A stretch of 64,000 nucleotides of DNA from Maribacter thermophilus (GCF_001020565.1 NZ_LDAS01000001.1:3909002-3973001); one strand, 5' to 3'; counted from the stretch's first letter, positions 53,381 through 62,388 are shown. Program-made: numbers and translations. The notes: generated by a model not told the origin, from the sequence alone.

Positions 53381-54334
53381 ATGATAGGAACAGTTTATAA
53401 ATCTACAGGAAGTTGGTATACGGTGAAGGCTGGTGACGGGCAGTTTTATGAATGTCGTATCAAAGGTAAATTCAGGATCAAGGGCATTAAGAGTACAAAT
53501 CCTGTGGCGGTAGGCGATCAGGTTCATTTTGAGCTAGAGGACAAAGGAGAACAAAATGTAGGGGTGATCCATAGTATTGTGGATCGCAAGAACTATATTA
53601 TTCGAAAATCGGTCAACCTATCAAAGCAAACACATATTATAGCGGCCAACCTAGATCAGGTGTTTTTATTGATTACCTTGAACAATCCAACTACATATAC
53701 CATTTTTATAGACCGTTTTTTAGTAACGGCAGAGGCCTATGATATTCCGGTGGTTTTGGTGTTCAACAAAATAGACACGTATTCGGAAGAAGAAATCGAT
53801 GAGATTAAATTTTTGGCGGCCCTTTACAGGGATATTGGGTATACCTGTGTGGGTATTTCCGCTAAGACCGGTAAAAATGTCGATAAGATAAAAGAGATGA
53901 TGATTGGCAAAACATCTATGTTTTCCGGTCATTCGGGCGTAGGCAAATCTACTTTGATCAATGCTATAGAGCCCAATTTAGAAATAAAAACGGCAGAAAT
54001 TTCTCAACAACACCTGCAAGGGCAACATACGACCACCTTCGCAGAAATGTTTGACCTTAGTTTTGGTGCCCGTATTATTGATACTCCCGGTATAAAAGGA
54101 TTTGGTATTGTTGATATGGAAAGGGAAGAGATCGGAGATTATTTTCCAGAATTTTTTAATCTAAAACATACATGTAAGTTTAATAACTGTATTCACTTAG
54201 ATGAACCCAAATGTGGTGTAAAAGAAGCCCTTGAAGAAGGCAAGGTTTCTTGGAGCCGTTATAGAAGTTATTTACAGATGATTTCGGGGGAAGAAGAGAA
54301 TTATAGAATGGATGCTTACGGAGAAAAGAAATGA
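53381..54334 (+). CDS. rsgA: Ribosome small subunit-dependent GTPase
   Basis: Circularly permuted GTPase that assists 30S ribosome maturation. The 317 residues have an N-terminal OB fold (to about residue 75), then the G4 motif NKIDTY before G1 GHSGVGKST and G3 DTPGIKGF, the order typical of the family. A C-terminal zinc site (TCKFNNCIHLDEPKC: Cys-X4-Cys-X-His-X5-Cys) completes it. Its end overlaps dtd by four bases. An imperfect promoter (TTTG at 53334 and TTTCTTTG at 53356) lies upstream, so rsgA-dtd-mazG form one transcript. Confidence 0.96.
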   Translation: MIGTVYKSTGSWYTVKAGDGQFYECRIKGKFRIKGIKSTNPVAVGDQVHFELEDKGEQNVGVIHSIVDRKNYIIRKSVNLSKQTHIIAANLDQVFLLITLNNPTTYTIFIDRFLVTAEAYDIPVVLVFNKIDTYSEEEIDEIKFLAALYRDIGYTCVGISAKTGKNVDKIKEMMIGKTSMFSGHSGVGKSTLINAIEPNLEIKTAEISQQHLQGQHTTTFAEMFDLSFGARIIDTPGIKGFGIVDMEREEIGDYFPEFFNLKHTCKFNNCIHLDEPKCGVKEALEEGKVSWSRYRSYLQMISGEEENYRMDAYGEKK

Positions 54335-54783
54335 GAACAGTTTTACAACGCGTGTCAAGAGCTAGTGTAACGGTAGATGGTAAGATCGTATCATCTATAG
54401 AAAATGGCCTATTATTACTTTTGGGTATTACGAACGATGACGGTTTGGAAGATATTCAATGGTTGGTAAGAAAAGTGGTCAACCTTCGTATTTTTAATGA
54501 TGAAGAAGGTGTCATGAACAGATCTATTACCGATGTGGGCGGTGATATAATCGTAGTAAGTCAGTTTACGCTTCATGCGGCCGTTAAAAAGGGCAACCGG
54601 CCTTCTTATATAAAGGCAGCTAAGCCAGACATTGCCATCCCCCTTTATGAGGATTTTGTTAAAAATTTGGAATCCGAACTAGGAAAAAAAGTAGGTACGG
54701 GTATATTTGGTGCCGACATGAAAGTAGATTTGTTGAACGATGGTCCCGTAACCATAATCATAGATACAAAAAACAAAGAGTAA
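54331..54783 (+). CDS. dtd: D-aminoacyl-tRNA deacylase
   Basis: Hydrolyses D-amino acids wrongly attached to tRNA. The 150 residues start MRTVLQRVSRASVTVDG, as usual, with the chirality-checking motif VSQFTLHAAVKKGNRPSY (family SQFTL) and the GxP loop in GADMKVDLLNDGPVT. It overlaps rsgA by four bases and the next gene by one base (TAATG), so the three are translationally linked. Cytoplasmic and dimeric by family knowledge. Confidence 0.94.
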   Translation: MRTVLQRVSRASVTVDGKIVSSIENGLLLLLGITNDDGLEDIQWLVRKVVNLRIFNDEEGVMNRSITDVGGDIIVVSQFTLHAAVKKGNRPSYIKAAKPDIAIPLYEDFVKNLESELGKKVGTGIFGADMKVDLLNDGPVTIIIDTKNKE

Positions 54784-55109
54784 TGAATATTCAAAACGCA
54801 CAAAAAGCGGTAGACGATTGGATCAAAGAACATGGGGTCAGATATTTTAATGAATTGACCAATATGGCGCAGCTTACGGAAGAGGTGGGCGAAGTGGCCC
54901 GGATCATAGCCCGTAGGTATGGTGAGCAAAGCGAAAAAGAATCTGATAAATCGAAGGATTTAGGGGAAGAGCTGGCAGATGTACTGTTTGTGGTCTTGTG
55001 CTTGGCTAACCAAACAGGAATAGATTTGCAACAATCTTTTAACAAGAAGTTAGATTTAAAAACAAAGCGAGATCACGATCGGCACCACAATAACAAAAAG
55101 CTCAAATAG
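54783..55109 (+). CDS. MazG-like nucleotide pyrophosphohydrolase
   Basis: Short all-helical NTP pyrophosphohydrolase domain of 108 residues. The metal-binding pattern EExxE...ExxD is seen in LTEEVGEVARIIAR and LGEELADVLFVVL. It is far shorter than the tandem-domain MazG of E. coli. Substrates are unknown; members remove aberrant nucleotides such as dUTP or oxidised forms. Translation likely couples with dtd through the TAATG overlap, and it ends the rsgA unit. Confidence 0.88.
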   Translation: MNIQNAQKAVDDWIKEHGVRYFNELTNMAQLTEEVGEVARIIARRYGEQSEKESDKSKDLGEELADVLFVVLCLANQTGIDLQQSFNKKLDLKTKRDHDRHHNNKKLK

Positions 55110-55112
55110 TAC

Positions 55113-55120
55113 TATATTTG
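55113..55120 (+). promoter_or_regulatory. Candidate -7 box for aroA
   Basis: TATATTTG is an exact TAnnTTTG match, 26 bases before the TTG start. A -33 TTG at normal spacing is not seen. Confidence 0.4.
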
Positions 55121-55146
55121 GGGTTCGTTTTTAATACATATATATC

Positions 55147-56376
55147 TTGAGACTTCATCTTTCTGGCCCATCTGACAAGCTTTTAAAAGAAACCATTAAA
55201 ATTACGGGATCTAAGAGTGAATCTAACCGTTCACTATTGTTATCTGCGCTCTATGATGGGATAGATATTTTAAATCTTTCCAATTCGGATGATGCCCAAG
55301 TAATGGCCCGGGGTTTAACAAAGAAATCGGGAACGGTAGATATTCACCACGCAGGTACGGCCATGCGTTTTTTGACCGGTTATTTTGCAACCTTAGAAGG
55401 TAGCGATGTAGTTCTTACAGGTTCGAAACGTATGACCGAGCGCCCCATAAAGATTCTGGTAGACGCCTTAAAAGAGTTGGGGGCCGATATTTCCTATGTG
55501 GATCAAGAAGGTTATCCTCCGTTAAAAATAAAGGGAAACAAAATAGTAAAGAACAAGGTAAGCCTTCCTGCCAATGTGAGCAGTCAATATATATCATCAC
55601 TCTTGTTGGTGGCCCCTAGTTTAGAGAATGGTCTTGAATTGGAATTGGTAGGCAAGATCACGTCGGTGCCCTATATAAAAATGACCTTGTCATTGCTAGA
55701 GGAAATAGGGGTTGAAACATCGTTTGAAAAAAATACAATCGCAGTCGGCGCTACACCAACGGTAGCCGATACCACCTTGGTGGTAGAATCGGATTGGAGT
55801 TCGGCGTCCTATTTTTATAGCATCGTGGCCCTGGCCGAAACAGGTAGCGAAATTACCCTGTCGGCCTACAAAAAGAACAGTCTTCAGGGCGATAGCGTAT
55901 TAAGCGAGATCTATAGGCAGTTTGGGGTAGAGACTGTTTTTGGGGATAATCAAATAAGGCTGAAGAAAGTTTCAGAATGTCGCGAATCCAACATTGATCT
56001 AGATTTGGCCAATGCACCCGATATAGCACAAACCATTGCGGTAACATGCTTTGGCTTGGGAATAGGTTGTTACTTGACAGGGTTACATACCCTTAAGATA
56101 AAGGAGACAGATAGGTTAGAGGCGTTAAAGACAGAGTTGTCAAAATTGGGCGCCAATATTTCGGTGACCGATAAAACACTTACATTAAGTGCGGGCGATA
56201 CAATAAATAGCGAAGTGGCCATAGATACCTATAACGATCATAGAATGGCCATGGCGTTTGCCCCTTTGGCCTTAAAGACCTCACTTTTTGTGAACGATGC
56301 AATGGTGGTTTCCAAATCATATCCCGACTTTTGGGAAGACATGAAAACGCTTCAATTTAAAGTGGAAGAATTATAA
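55147..56376 (+). CDS. aroA: 3-phosphoshikimate 1-carboxyvinyltransferase (EPSP synthase)
   Basis: Sixth shikimate-pathway enzyme, joining PEP to shikimate-3-phosphate. The 409-residue frame begins at TTG 55147 (LHLSGPSDKLLKETIKITGSKSESNRS); no ATG is upstream in frame, so TTG is the likely start. Marks are the GSKSESNRSLL loop, AGTAMRFLTGYFA, KTSVPYIKMT-like SVPYIKMTLSLL and the NDHRMAMAFAPLA block. It is a little shorter than the 427 residues of E. coli. The separate aromatic operon lies 4 kb upstream; aroA has its own promoter candidate. Confidence 0.93.
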   Translation: MRLHLSGPSDKLLKETIKITGSKSESNRSLLLSALYDGIDILNLSNSDDAQVMARGLTKKSGTVDIHHAGTAMRFLTGYFATLEGSDVVLTGSKRMTERPIKILVDALKELGADISYVDQEGYPPLKIKGNKIVKNKVSLPANVSSQYISSLLLVAPSLENGLELELVGKITSVPYIKMTLSLLEEIGVETSFEKNTIAVGATPTVADTTLVVESDWSSASYFYSIVALAETGSEITLSAYKKNSLQGDSVLSEIYRQFGVETVFGDNQIRLKKVSECRESNIDLDLANAPDIAQTIAVTCFGLGIGCYLTGLHTLKIKETDRLEALKTELSKLGANISVTDKTLTLSAGDTINSEVAIDTYNDHRMAMAFAPLALKTSLFVNDAMVVSKSYPDFWEDMKTLQFKVEEL

Positions 56377-56388
56377 TTCCGTATTTAC

Positions 56389-56420
56389 TTGACAACCCCC
56401 TGTTTCAGATTGTATCTTTG
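56389..56420 (+). promoter_or_regulatory. Candidate promoter of queA
   Basis: TTG (56389-56391) and TATCTTTG (56413-56420) are separated by 21 bases, an excellent match to the Bacteroidota pattern. The transcript would begin near 56427, about 29 bases before the ATG. Confidence 0.65.
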
Positions 56421-56455
56421 CAGCCGCAATTTGCTAGACTAAAAAAATTAGCCAC

Positions 56456-57508
56456 ATGAAATTATCTAACTTTAATTTTGAACTTCCAAAAGAATTATTG
56501 GCTGAACACCCATCCGAAAATAGGGATGAATCTAAATTAATGGTGGTCCATGCGGATACCGGAAAGATAGAGCATAGGATGTTCAAGGACATGATCGATT
56601 ATTTTGATGAAGGTGATGTGATGGTCCTTAACAATACCAAAGTATTCCCTGCCCGTTTGTACGGAAACAAAGAAAAGACCGGAGCGCGTATCGAAGTGTT
56701 CTTGTTAAGAGAGCTGAACGAGGAACAGCGTTTATGGGACGTATTGGTGGATCCTGCCCGTAAAATACGTATTGGAAACAAACTTTATTTCGGCGATGAC
56801 GAAACATTGGTTGCCGAGGTTATAGACAATACGACTTCGAGAGGGAGAACACTGCGCTTTTTATACGATGGGGCTTATTTGGATTTTAGAAGAAAATTGA
56901 GGGAGCTCGGACAAACACCTTTGCCAAAATACATAAAGAGAGATGTAGAGCCAGAAGACGAAGAGCGTTACCAGACCATTTATGCAAAATATGAGGGCGC
57001 GGTAGCGGCACCTACGGCAGGGTTACACTTTTCTAAACATTTGTTGAAAAGGTTGGAAATAAAAGGTATCGACTTTGCAGAGTTGACCCTTCATGTTGGT
57101 CTTGGTACTTTTAACCCTGTGGAAGTAGAGGACCTTTCTAAACATAAAATGGATAGCGAAGAGTTGGTCATAGATGAAAAGGCCACCGAAATCGTGAACA
57201 ATGCGAAATTGCAAAAACGTCGTATATGTGCCGTAGGTACTACGGTAATGAGAGGTTTAGAGAGTGCGGTATCATCTAACCATACCCTAAATACTTTTGA
57301 AGGCTGGACGAATAAATTTATCTTTCCACCATACGATTTCAGTATTGCAAATGCAATGATTACCAATTTTCATTTGCCAAAATCAACTTTGTTAATGATG
57401 GTGTCTGCATTTATGGGGCATGATTTGATGAAAAAAGCATATAAAGAAGCAATAATGGAAGGCTATAGGTTCTATTCTTATGGTGATGCCATGTTGATCT
57501 TAAGATAA
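56456..57508 (+). CDS. queA: S-adenosylmethionine:tRNA ribosyltransferase-isomerase
   Basis: Transfers the ribose of SAM to tRNA-bound preQ1 in the queuosine pathway. The 350 residues fit the family: [70 protein letters not shown], and [16 protein letters not shown]. It has its own good promoter and is followed by a terminator, so it is a single-gene unit. As a SAM consumer it lies outside the riboswitch-controlled region. Confidence 0.96.
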   Translation: MKLSNFNFELPKELLAEHPSENRDESKLMVVHADTGKIEHRMFKDMIDYFDEGDVMVLNNTKVFPARLYGNKEKTGARIEVFLLRELNEEQRLWDVLVDPARKIRIGNKLYFGDDETLVAEVIDNTTSRGRTLRFLYDGAYLDFRRKLRELGQTPLPKYIKRDVEPEDEERYQTIYAKYEGAVAAPTAGLHFSKHLLKRLEIKGIDFAELTLHVGLGTFNPVEVEDLSKHKMDSEELVIDEKATEIVNNAKLQKRRICAVGTTVMRGLESAVSSNHTLNTFEGWTNKFIFPPYDFSIANAMITNFHLPKSTLLMMVSAFMGHDLMKKAYKEAIMEGYRFYSYGDAMLILR

Positions 57509-57545
57509 ATACAGAGTTCCTTTTAAAAGGAAATTAATTAGAATG

Positions 57546-57583
57546 TCCCGCTTTGTCCATATATAGAGAAAGCGGGATTTTTT
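57546..57583 (+). terminator. Intrinsic terminator after queA
   Basis: TCCCGCTTT (57546-57554) pairs with AAAGCGGGA (57569-57577) around a 14-base loop, then six T residues. Confidence 0.8.
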
Positions 57584-57591
57584 GTAATACC

Positions 57592-57599
57592 TACCTTTG
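57592..57599 (+). promoter_or_regulatory. -7 box five bases before rlmN
   Basis: TACCTTTG matches TAnnTTTG exactly. With the usual distance, transcription would begin at the rlmN start codon, a leaderless mRNA. The -33 region falls inside the queA terminator and shows no TTG. Confidence 0.45.
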
Positions 57600-57604
57600 A
57601 CGAG

Positions 57605-58645
57605 ATGGAAACAAAGAAAAAAGACATCCGTGCCTTAACGCGAGAGCAATTGAGAGCATTTTTTGTGCAGAACGGGGACAAGGCTTTTCGTGGTAATCAA
57701 ATCTATGAATGGCTATGGCAAAAGGGAGCACACTCTTTTGATGTTATGACCAACTTGTCTAAAGAGACCCGAGAAATGCTTGCGGCCAATTTTGTGATCA
57801 ATCATATCAAGGTGGATCAAATGCAACGTAGTGCGGACGGTACTATAAAAAATGCTGTTAGGTTGCATGACGATTTGGTGGTAGAGTCCGTGTTAATTCC
57901 TACAAAAACAAGAACTACGGCATGTGTGTCCAGTCAGGTAGGGTGTAGTTTAGACTGTAGGTTCTGTGCCACGGCACGTTTAAAAAGAATGCGCAACCTT
58001 AATCCTGATGAGATCTACGATCAGGTAGTGGCCATAGATAATGAAAGCAGACTGTATTTTGATAGACCTTTGAGTAATATTGTGTTCATGGGTATGGGAG
58101 AGCCATTGATGAACTATAACAATGTACTCAAGGCGATAGACAAGATTACTTCCCCGGATGGTTTGGGCATGTCTCCAAAACGTATTACGGTCTCTACTTC
58201 TGGAGTACCCAAGTTGATAAAAAAAATGGCCGATGACGAGGTTAAATTTAAACTGGCCGTATCATTACATTCCGCTGTTGACGATATACGAACTTCGATA
58301 ATGCCTTTTAACGCTACTTTTACATTGGCCGATCTTAGGGAGGCATTAATATATTGGTATCAAAAGACAAAAAGTAGAATAACCTATGAGTATGTGGTTT
58401 GGGAAGGTATCAATGATCGTAAAAGCGATGTGGATGCCTTGGTCGATTTTTGCAGGTTTGCACCCTCGAAAGTAAATCTTATCGAATATAACCCTATTGA
58501 TGATGGCGAATTTCAACAAGCCTCGAATAAGGCAATAGATATGTATGTGACCACCTTAGAGAAGAATGGTATTACCGTTACGGTAAGGCGCTCTAGAGGA
58601 AAAGATATAGACGCCGCATGTGGGCAGCTGGCCAATAAATCGTAA
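57605..58645 (+). CDS. rlmN: Dual-specificity 23S rRNA/tRNA adenine C2-methyltransferase
   Basis: Radical-SAM enzyme methylating A2503 of 23S rRNA and A37 of some tRNAs. The 346 residues contain the cluster motif CSLDCRFC (CX3CX2C) within SSQVGCSLDCRFCATAR, an upstream GNQIYEWLWQKG region, the MGMGEPLMNYNNV block and the second methyl-carrying Cys near the C-terminus (DIDAACGQL). The ATG at 57605 is the usual start (METKKKDIRALTREQL). It directly follows a promoter box. Confidence 0.95.
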   Translation: METKKKDIRALTREQLRAFFVQNGDKAFRGNQIYEWLWQKGAHSFDVMTNLSKETREMLAANFVINHIKVDQMQRSADGTIKNAVRLHDDLVVESVLIPTKTRTTACVSSQVGCSLDCRFCATARLKRMRNLNPDEIYDQVVAIDNESRLYFDRPLSNIVFMGMGEPLMNYNNVLKAIDKITSPDGLGMSPKRITVSTSGVPKLIKKMADDEVKFKLAVSLHSAVDDIRTSIMPFNATFTLADLREALIYWYQKTKSRITYEYVVWEGINDRKSDVDALVDFCRFAPSKVNLIEYNPIDDGEFQQASNKAIDMYVTTLEKNGITVTVRRSRGKDIDAACGQLANKS

Positions 58646-58710
58646 TATGGTTTTCAAAATTGTCGGTAAGGTGGCCTTTTAATCCAATACTTTGGCTTTA
58701 TATTCCATAC

Positions 58711-58744
58711 TTGGCCTTAGTTGTTGCACTTTTCGCTAATTTTG
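58711..58744 (+). promoter_or_regulatory. Candidate promoter of the polyprenyl synthase gene
   Basis: TTG (58711-58713) and TAATTTTG (58737-58744, exact TAnnTTTG) are 23 bases apart. The start would be about 18 bases before the TTG codon. Confidence 0.5.
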
Positions 58745-58768
58745 AAATTCTAAGCCAAACCAAACTGC

Positions 58769-59746
58769 TTGAAAATAGTATCGCAAATAAAGGAACCTGT
58801 TAATAGGGAGATGGAGCTCTTTGAGGCCAAGTTTCGTGAGTCTATGACTTCCAAGGTTGCCCTGCTCAATAGAATTACCTACTATATTGTTAATAGAAAA
58901 GGGAAGCAAATGCGGCCCATGTTCGTTTTTTTAACGGCCAAATTACTGAACAACGGAGAGGTGAACGAGCGTACTTACCGCGGAGCATCTGTCATAGAAT
59001 TGATTCATACTGCAACATTGGTACACGATGATGTGGTAGACGAAAGCAATAAAAGAAGGGGTTTTTTCTCGATTAATGCACTGTGGAAGAATAAGATTGC
59101 CGTTTTGGTCGGTGATTATTTATTGTCAAAAGGTTTGTTACTGTCCATAGATAACGGTGATTTTGATTTGTTGCGGATCATTTCCGTCGCCGTTCGCGAA
59201 ATGAGCGAAGGTGAGTTGTTGCAGATAGACAAGGCCAGAAGATTGGATATTACCGAAGATGTATATTATGATATTATTCGCCAGAAGACCGCAACGCTGA
59301 TAGCTGCCTGTTGTAGCTTGGGCGCCTGTTCTGTTCAGCCCAAAAGCGAACATGTGGAAACCTTTCGCAAATTTGGCGAGCTATGCGGTATGGCCTTTCA
59401 GATAAAAGACGATTTATTCGATTACGGAGCCGAGAAAATAGGAAAACCTACCGGCATAGACATTAAAGAGCAAAAAATGACATTGCCTTTAATATATGCG
59501 TTGAACAATTGTTCTAAAAAAGAAAAAAGTTGGTTGATCAACTCCGTTAAAAATCACAATAAGAACAAAAAGCGAGTTAAAGAAGTAATCGCTTTTGTGA
59601 AAAAGGCTGGTGGGTTAGACTATGCCGTAACCAAAATGTTGGCTTTTAAAGATGAGGCATTGTCCTTGTTGCATACCTATCCGAAATCTGATTATAGAGA
59701 TGCTCTGGAGCTAATGGTAAACTATGTGGTAGAACGAAAAAAATAA
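58769..59746 (+). CDS. Polyprenyl diphosphate synthase
   Basis: Trans-prenyltransferase of 325 residues that builds the isoprenoid side chain of quinones. The two aspartate-rich motifs are HDDVVDESNKRRG (first, DDxxD) and IKDDLFDYG (second). Other marks are GKQMRPMFVFLTAKL and the LVGDYLLSKGLLL segment. It begins at TTG 58769 (KIVSQIKEPVNREMELFE), chosen because the following sequence is the usual N-terminus and the first in-frame ATG would cut 14 residues into it. Octaprenyl versus shorter chain length cannot be assigned. Confidence 0.9.
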   Translation: MKIVSQIKEPVNREMELFEAKFRESMTSKVALLNRITYYIVNRKGKQMRPMFVFLTAKLLNNGEVNERTYRGASVIELIHTATLVHDDVVDESNKRRGFFSINALWKNKIAVLVGDYLLSKGLLLSIDNGDFDLLRIISVAVREMSEGELLQIDKARRLDITEDVYYDIIRQKTATLIAACCSLGACSVQPKSEHVETFRKFGELCGMAFQIKDDLFDYGAEKIGKPTGIDIKEQKMTLPLIYALNNCSKKEKSWLINSVKNHNKNKKRVKEVIAFVKKAGGLDYAVTKMLAFKDEALSLLHTYPKSDYRDALELMVNYVVERKK

Positions 59747-59794
59747 CTTCATTTTCGAGAATCTTTTTCTTTTTTACACTTTTTTAGATTTTAA

Positions 59795-59828
59795 TTTGCT
59801 GATATTTATGTAGTTAAAAAATATTTTG
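59795..59828 (+). promoter_or_regulatory. Possible promoter of the ECF sigma gene
   Basis: TTTG (59795-59798) and ATATTTTG (59821-59828, imperfect) are 22 bases apart, 62 bases before the start codon. Confidence 0.35.
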
Positions 59829-59889
59829 CTTCCGAGGCAACTATATTGCTACCAGAAGCGTCTATGTAAATAGAAGACATTTAAAAGTT

Positions 59890-60453
59890 TTGAAGATTAT
59901 ACCCTTTTATAAGAACGAAAAACAGCTCATTAAAAAGGCCATAAATGGAAATGGTGATGCGCAGCATCGTCTCTATGCCAAACATGCCCCTAAGATGTTG
60001 AGTGTTTGTAGGCAGTATATAAAAGATATTCACTTTGCTGAGGACGTTATGGTACAAGGGTTTGTAAAGATGTTTCATCATCTTCATACTTTTAAGTTTC
60101 AAGGTAGCTTCGAGGGGTGGGTCAGAAGAATTATGGTAAGGGAATGTATTTCGTACTTAAGAAAGAAGCAATTTGTGGTATATGATGATGAGGTATTCGA
60201 GAACAATCAATCTAACGGGTTTGAAATAACCACAGATGTGGATACCGAGCATATACAACAATTAATAGACGCACTTCCACAAGGATATAAAATGGTTTTT
60301 GTGCTTTATGCGGTAGAAGGATATAAGCATAACGAAATTGCTGAAATGTTGGGTATATCGGAAAGCACCAGTAAATCGCAGCTATTTAAGGCAAGAAAGA
60401 TGTTACAGGAGAATTTGAAAAAACAAAATATCATAGGTTATGGAACCAGATAA
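59890..60453 (+). CDS. ECF-type RNA polymerase sigma factor
   Basis: Alternative sigma factor of 187 residues. Region 2 (about residues 25-95) shows LSVCRQYIKDIHFAEDVMVQGFVKMF and GSFEGWVRRIMVRECISYLRKK; region 4 (about 120-175) shows ALPQGYKMVFVLYAVEGYKHNEIAEMLGISESTSKSQL. The start is TTG at 59890, as no ATG is in frame before region 2. The following gene, a membrane protein, overlaps it by 14 bases, typical of a sigma/anti-sigma pair. No promoter class can be assigned to it from sequence. Confidence 0.9.
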   Translation: MKIIPFYKNEKQLIKKAINGNGDAQHRLYAKHAPKMLSVCRQYIKDIHFAEDVMVQGFVKMFHHLHTFKFQGSFEGWVRRIMVRECISYLRKKQFVVYDDEVFENNQSNGFEITTDVDTEHIQQLIDALPQGYKMVFVLYAVEGYKHNEIAEMLGISESTSKSQLFKARKMLQENLKKQNIIGYGTR

Positions 60454-61210
60454 ATTTGAGAAGTATATTAAGGGCAAGTTGGATGAAAGGGAGATTTCTC
60501 CATCTGCAGGGGCGTGGGAAAAAATATCCGGGCAACTGGCTAAAGAAAAATCAAACGGAAAACCACTTTACTTTTGGTTTGGTATTGCGGCCAGTGTTGT
60601 TGTTCTCGTAGGTATTGCCTTTTTGTATTTGAACCGTTCGGGCAATCTAGAGCCGTCGGAAACAATTAAGATCGTGACTAGCGATAAAGATACCATTGAC
60701 AAAAGCGAGATTAAAGAGGATGTTAAGGATTTGGTGGAGAAACCGTCGGAGGAGGTCGTCTTCATAAAAAAAGAGACAAATTCGGTCATTAAAGAGAACA
60801 ATGTTGCCGTGGTTAAAAAGAATGTTATAAAAGGTGGAATTTCTACGGAGAGTGCAGATGAGGCATTGGTTGAAGCCAAGGAGGAAAAGGTTTTACCCAA
60901 TGATAACGAACTGGAGATGCTGTTGCCGGATAGTATTTTAAATGAGAAAATTGCTGAAGTAGTGGCGCAGGTAGATAACCTGGAGGCGAATGGAGAGATA
61001 ACCGATGCCGAAATAGATTCTCTACTGTTAAAGGCACAAAAAGATATTTTAAGAGAACGACTTTTTAATAAAGACAACTCTGTTGATGCCATGGCTTTGT
61101 TAACAGAGGTCGAGGGAGAACTTGATCAATCTTTCCGAGACCAGATTTTAGAATCGTTAAAAACAGGTTTTCTTAAAGTAAGAACCGCTGTCGCGGACCG
61201 AAACAACTAA
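60440..61210 (+). CDS. Membrane protein, putative anti-sigma factor
   Basis: A 256-residue protein with a short N-terminal soluble part (MEPDKFEKYIKGKLDEREI), one transmembrane helix at about residues 43-64 (YFWFGIAASVVVLVGIAFLY) and a charged periplasmic C-terminal region containing many Glu, Lys and Asp. No known anti-sigma domain or zinc motif is evident; the call rests on the 14-base overlap with the sigma gene, the topology and the W-x-K segment AWEKISGQLAKE that many such proteins share. The periplasmic part would receive the envelope signal. Confidence 0.6.
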   Translation: MEPDKFEKYIKGKLDEREISPSAGAWEKISGQLAKEKSNGKPLYFWFGIAASVVVLVGIAFLYLNRSGNLEPSETIKIVTSDKDTIDKSEIKEDVKDLVEKPSEEVVFIKKETNSVIKENNVAVVKKNVIKGGISTESADEALVEAKEEKVLPNDNELEMLLPDSILNEKIAEVVAQVDNLEANGEITDAEIDSLLLKAQKDILRERLFNKDNSVDAMALLTEVEGELDQSFRDQILESLKTGFLKVRTAVADRNN

Positions 61211-61305
61211 ATCACTAAAAATCGAAAATTCCCATAAGCGCTATAATTTGACATAGGGCCTGGGACTGGAGTTTTATTCATCAATCAAAATCAAATCAAA
61301 TTAAA

Positions 61306-62388
61306 ATGAAAACAATTACAGTATTTGTCCTTGTGGTCTTTACATTGTTTGTAACACACCACGTAGTATCCCAAGAAAAGTATCAGAGTAAAATAGGGCT
61401 TTTGAAAGAGCAAAAGCAAAAGATTACACAGCAAGAAAAAGATGCGCTAAAACTAGAGGTGGCAGAAATAAACAAACAATTGCAGCGTAATGAGATTACA
61501 GAGGAAGAAGCTCAAAAACTAAAAGAGGAAGCGGCGCAAAAAAGAGCTTTGAACATTGAAAATAGATTGGGCATCATCGATAATCAAATTGCGTTGATAG
61601 AAAGAAATGACGGTGACCCGATGCAATTGGATACCTTGAATTATGAAACGGCCCTAGAAATCGGTTTTGGGGGTAAGGACAGTGAAAATAATAGAATGTT
61701 CGGTGTTAGTATTAAAGAGAACCCGAATAGGAAGAATTTAAAATATGATAAAAGAACGTATTCCGATATAGTGGTGGCCTTAGGTTTTAACAATGCTGTT
61801 ATAGAAGGGGTATCGTTGAACGATTCGCCTTATAAGATAGGTGGCAGTAGATTTTTTGAACTTGGCTGGCAGTGGCGTACGCGGATTTTTGAAGAATCTA
61901 ACTTTCTAAGGTTAAACTACGGATTTTCTTTTCAGTTCAATGGTTTAAAAATAAAGGACAATCAATACTTTGTAGTAAACGAAGTTGGTGATGCCGAACT
62001 TGAGGAATTCGATTATGAGTTGGACAAGTCAAAGTTTAGAATGGATAACCTGGTTTTTCCTGTACATCTGGAATTTGGCCCCTCTAAATTAAAAAAGACC
62101 GAAAAAACGATCAGGTATTCGCTCACGAACCAGTTTCGTTTTGGTATTGGGGGCTATGGCGGGTTTAATTTGGGTACTAGGCAAAAATTGAAGTACAGTA
62201 TAGATGGTGAAAAAGTAAAAGACAAAATAAAACGCGATTATAGTACCAACGATCTGGTGTATGGGTTAAGTGCCTATGCCGGTTTTGATGGGGTGTTGTT
62301 GTATATGAAATATGATTTGAATCCCATTTTTAATAACGCTCCCGTTGATCAAAGAAATATTTCTCTGGGTCTTAGGTTTGATCTATAG
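61306..62388 (+). CDS. Outer-membrane barrel protein with N-terminal coiled coil
   Basis: Exported 360-residue protein of unknown function. The signal peptide ends near residue 22 (HHVVSQ). Residues about 25-90 are highly charged and heptad-like (LLKEQKQKITQQEKDALKLE), so a coiled coil is expected. From about residue 105 to the end the sequence is beta-rich with aromatic strand ends (RFFELGWQWRTRIF, YGLSAYAGFDGVLLYMKYDL) and finishes GLRFDL, a barrel-type end. It follows the sigma/membrane gene after 95 bases and precedes a terminator, so the three may form a module. Confidence 0.75.
   Translation: MKTITVFVLVVFTLFVTHHVVSQEKYQSKIGLLKEQKQKITQQEKDALKLEVAEINKQLQRNEITEEEAQKLKEEAAQKRALNIENRLGIIDNQIALIERNDGDPMQLDTLNYETALEIGFGGKDSENNRMFGVSIKENPNRKNLKYDKRTYSDIVVALGFNNAVIEGVSLNDSPYKIGGSRFFELGWQWRTRIFEESNFLRLNYGFSFQFNGLKIKDNQYFVVNEVGDAELEEFDYELDKSKFRMDNLVFPVHLEFGPSKLKKTEKTIRYSLTNQFRFGIGGYGGFNLGTRQKLKYSIDGEKVKDKIKRDYSTNDLVYGLSAYAGFDGVLLYMKYDLNPIFNNAPVDQRNISLGLRFDL

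Noticed and set aside
60568..61092. Open frame of 174 codons on the minus strand within the putative anti-sigma gene
   Set aside because: Ser/Thr/Phe-rich shadow of a Lys/Glu-rich coding strand. The plus-strand frame overlaps the sigma gene and has a sensible membrane topology.
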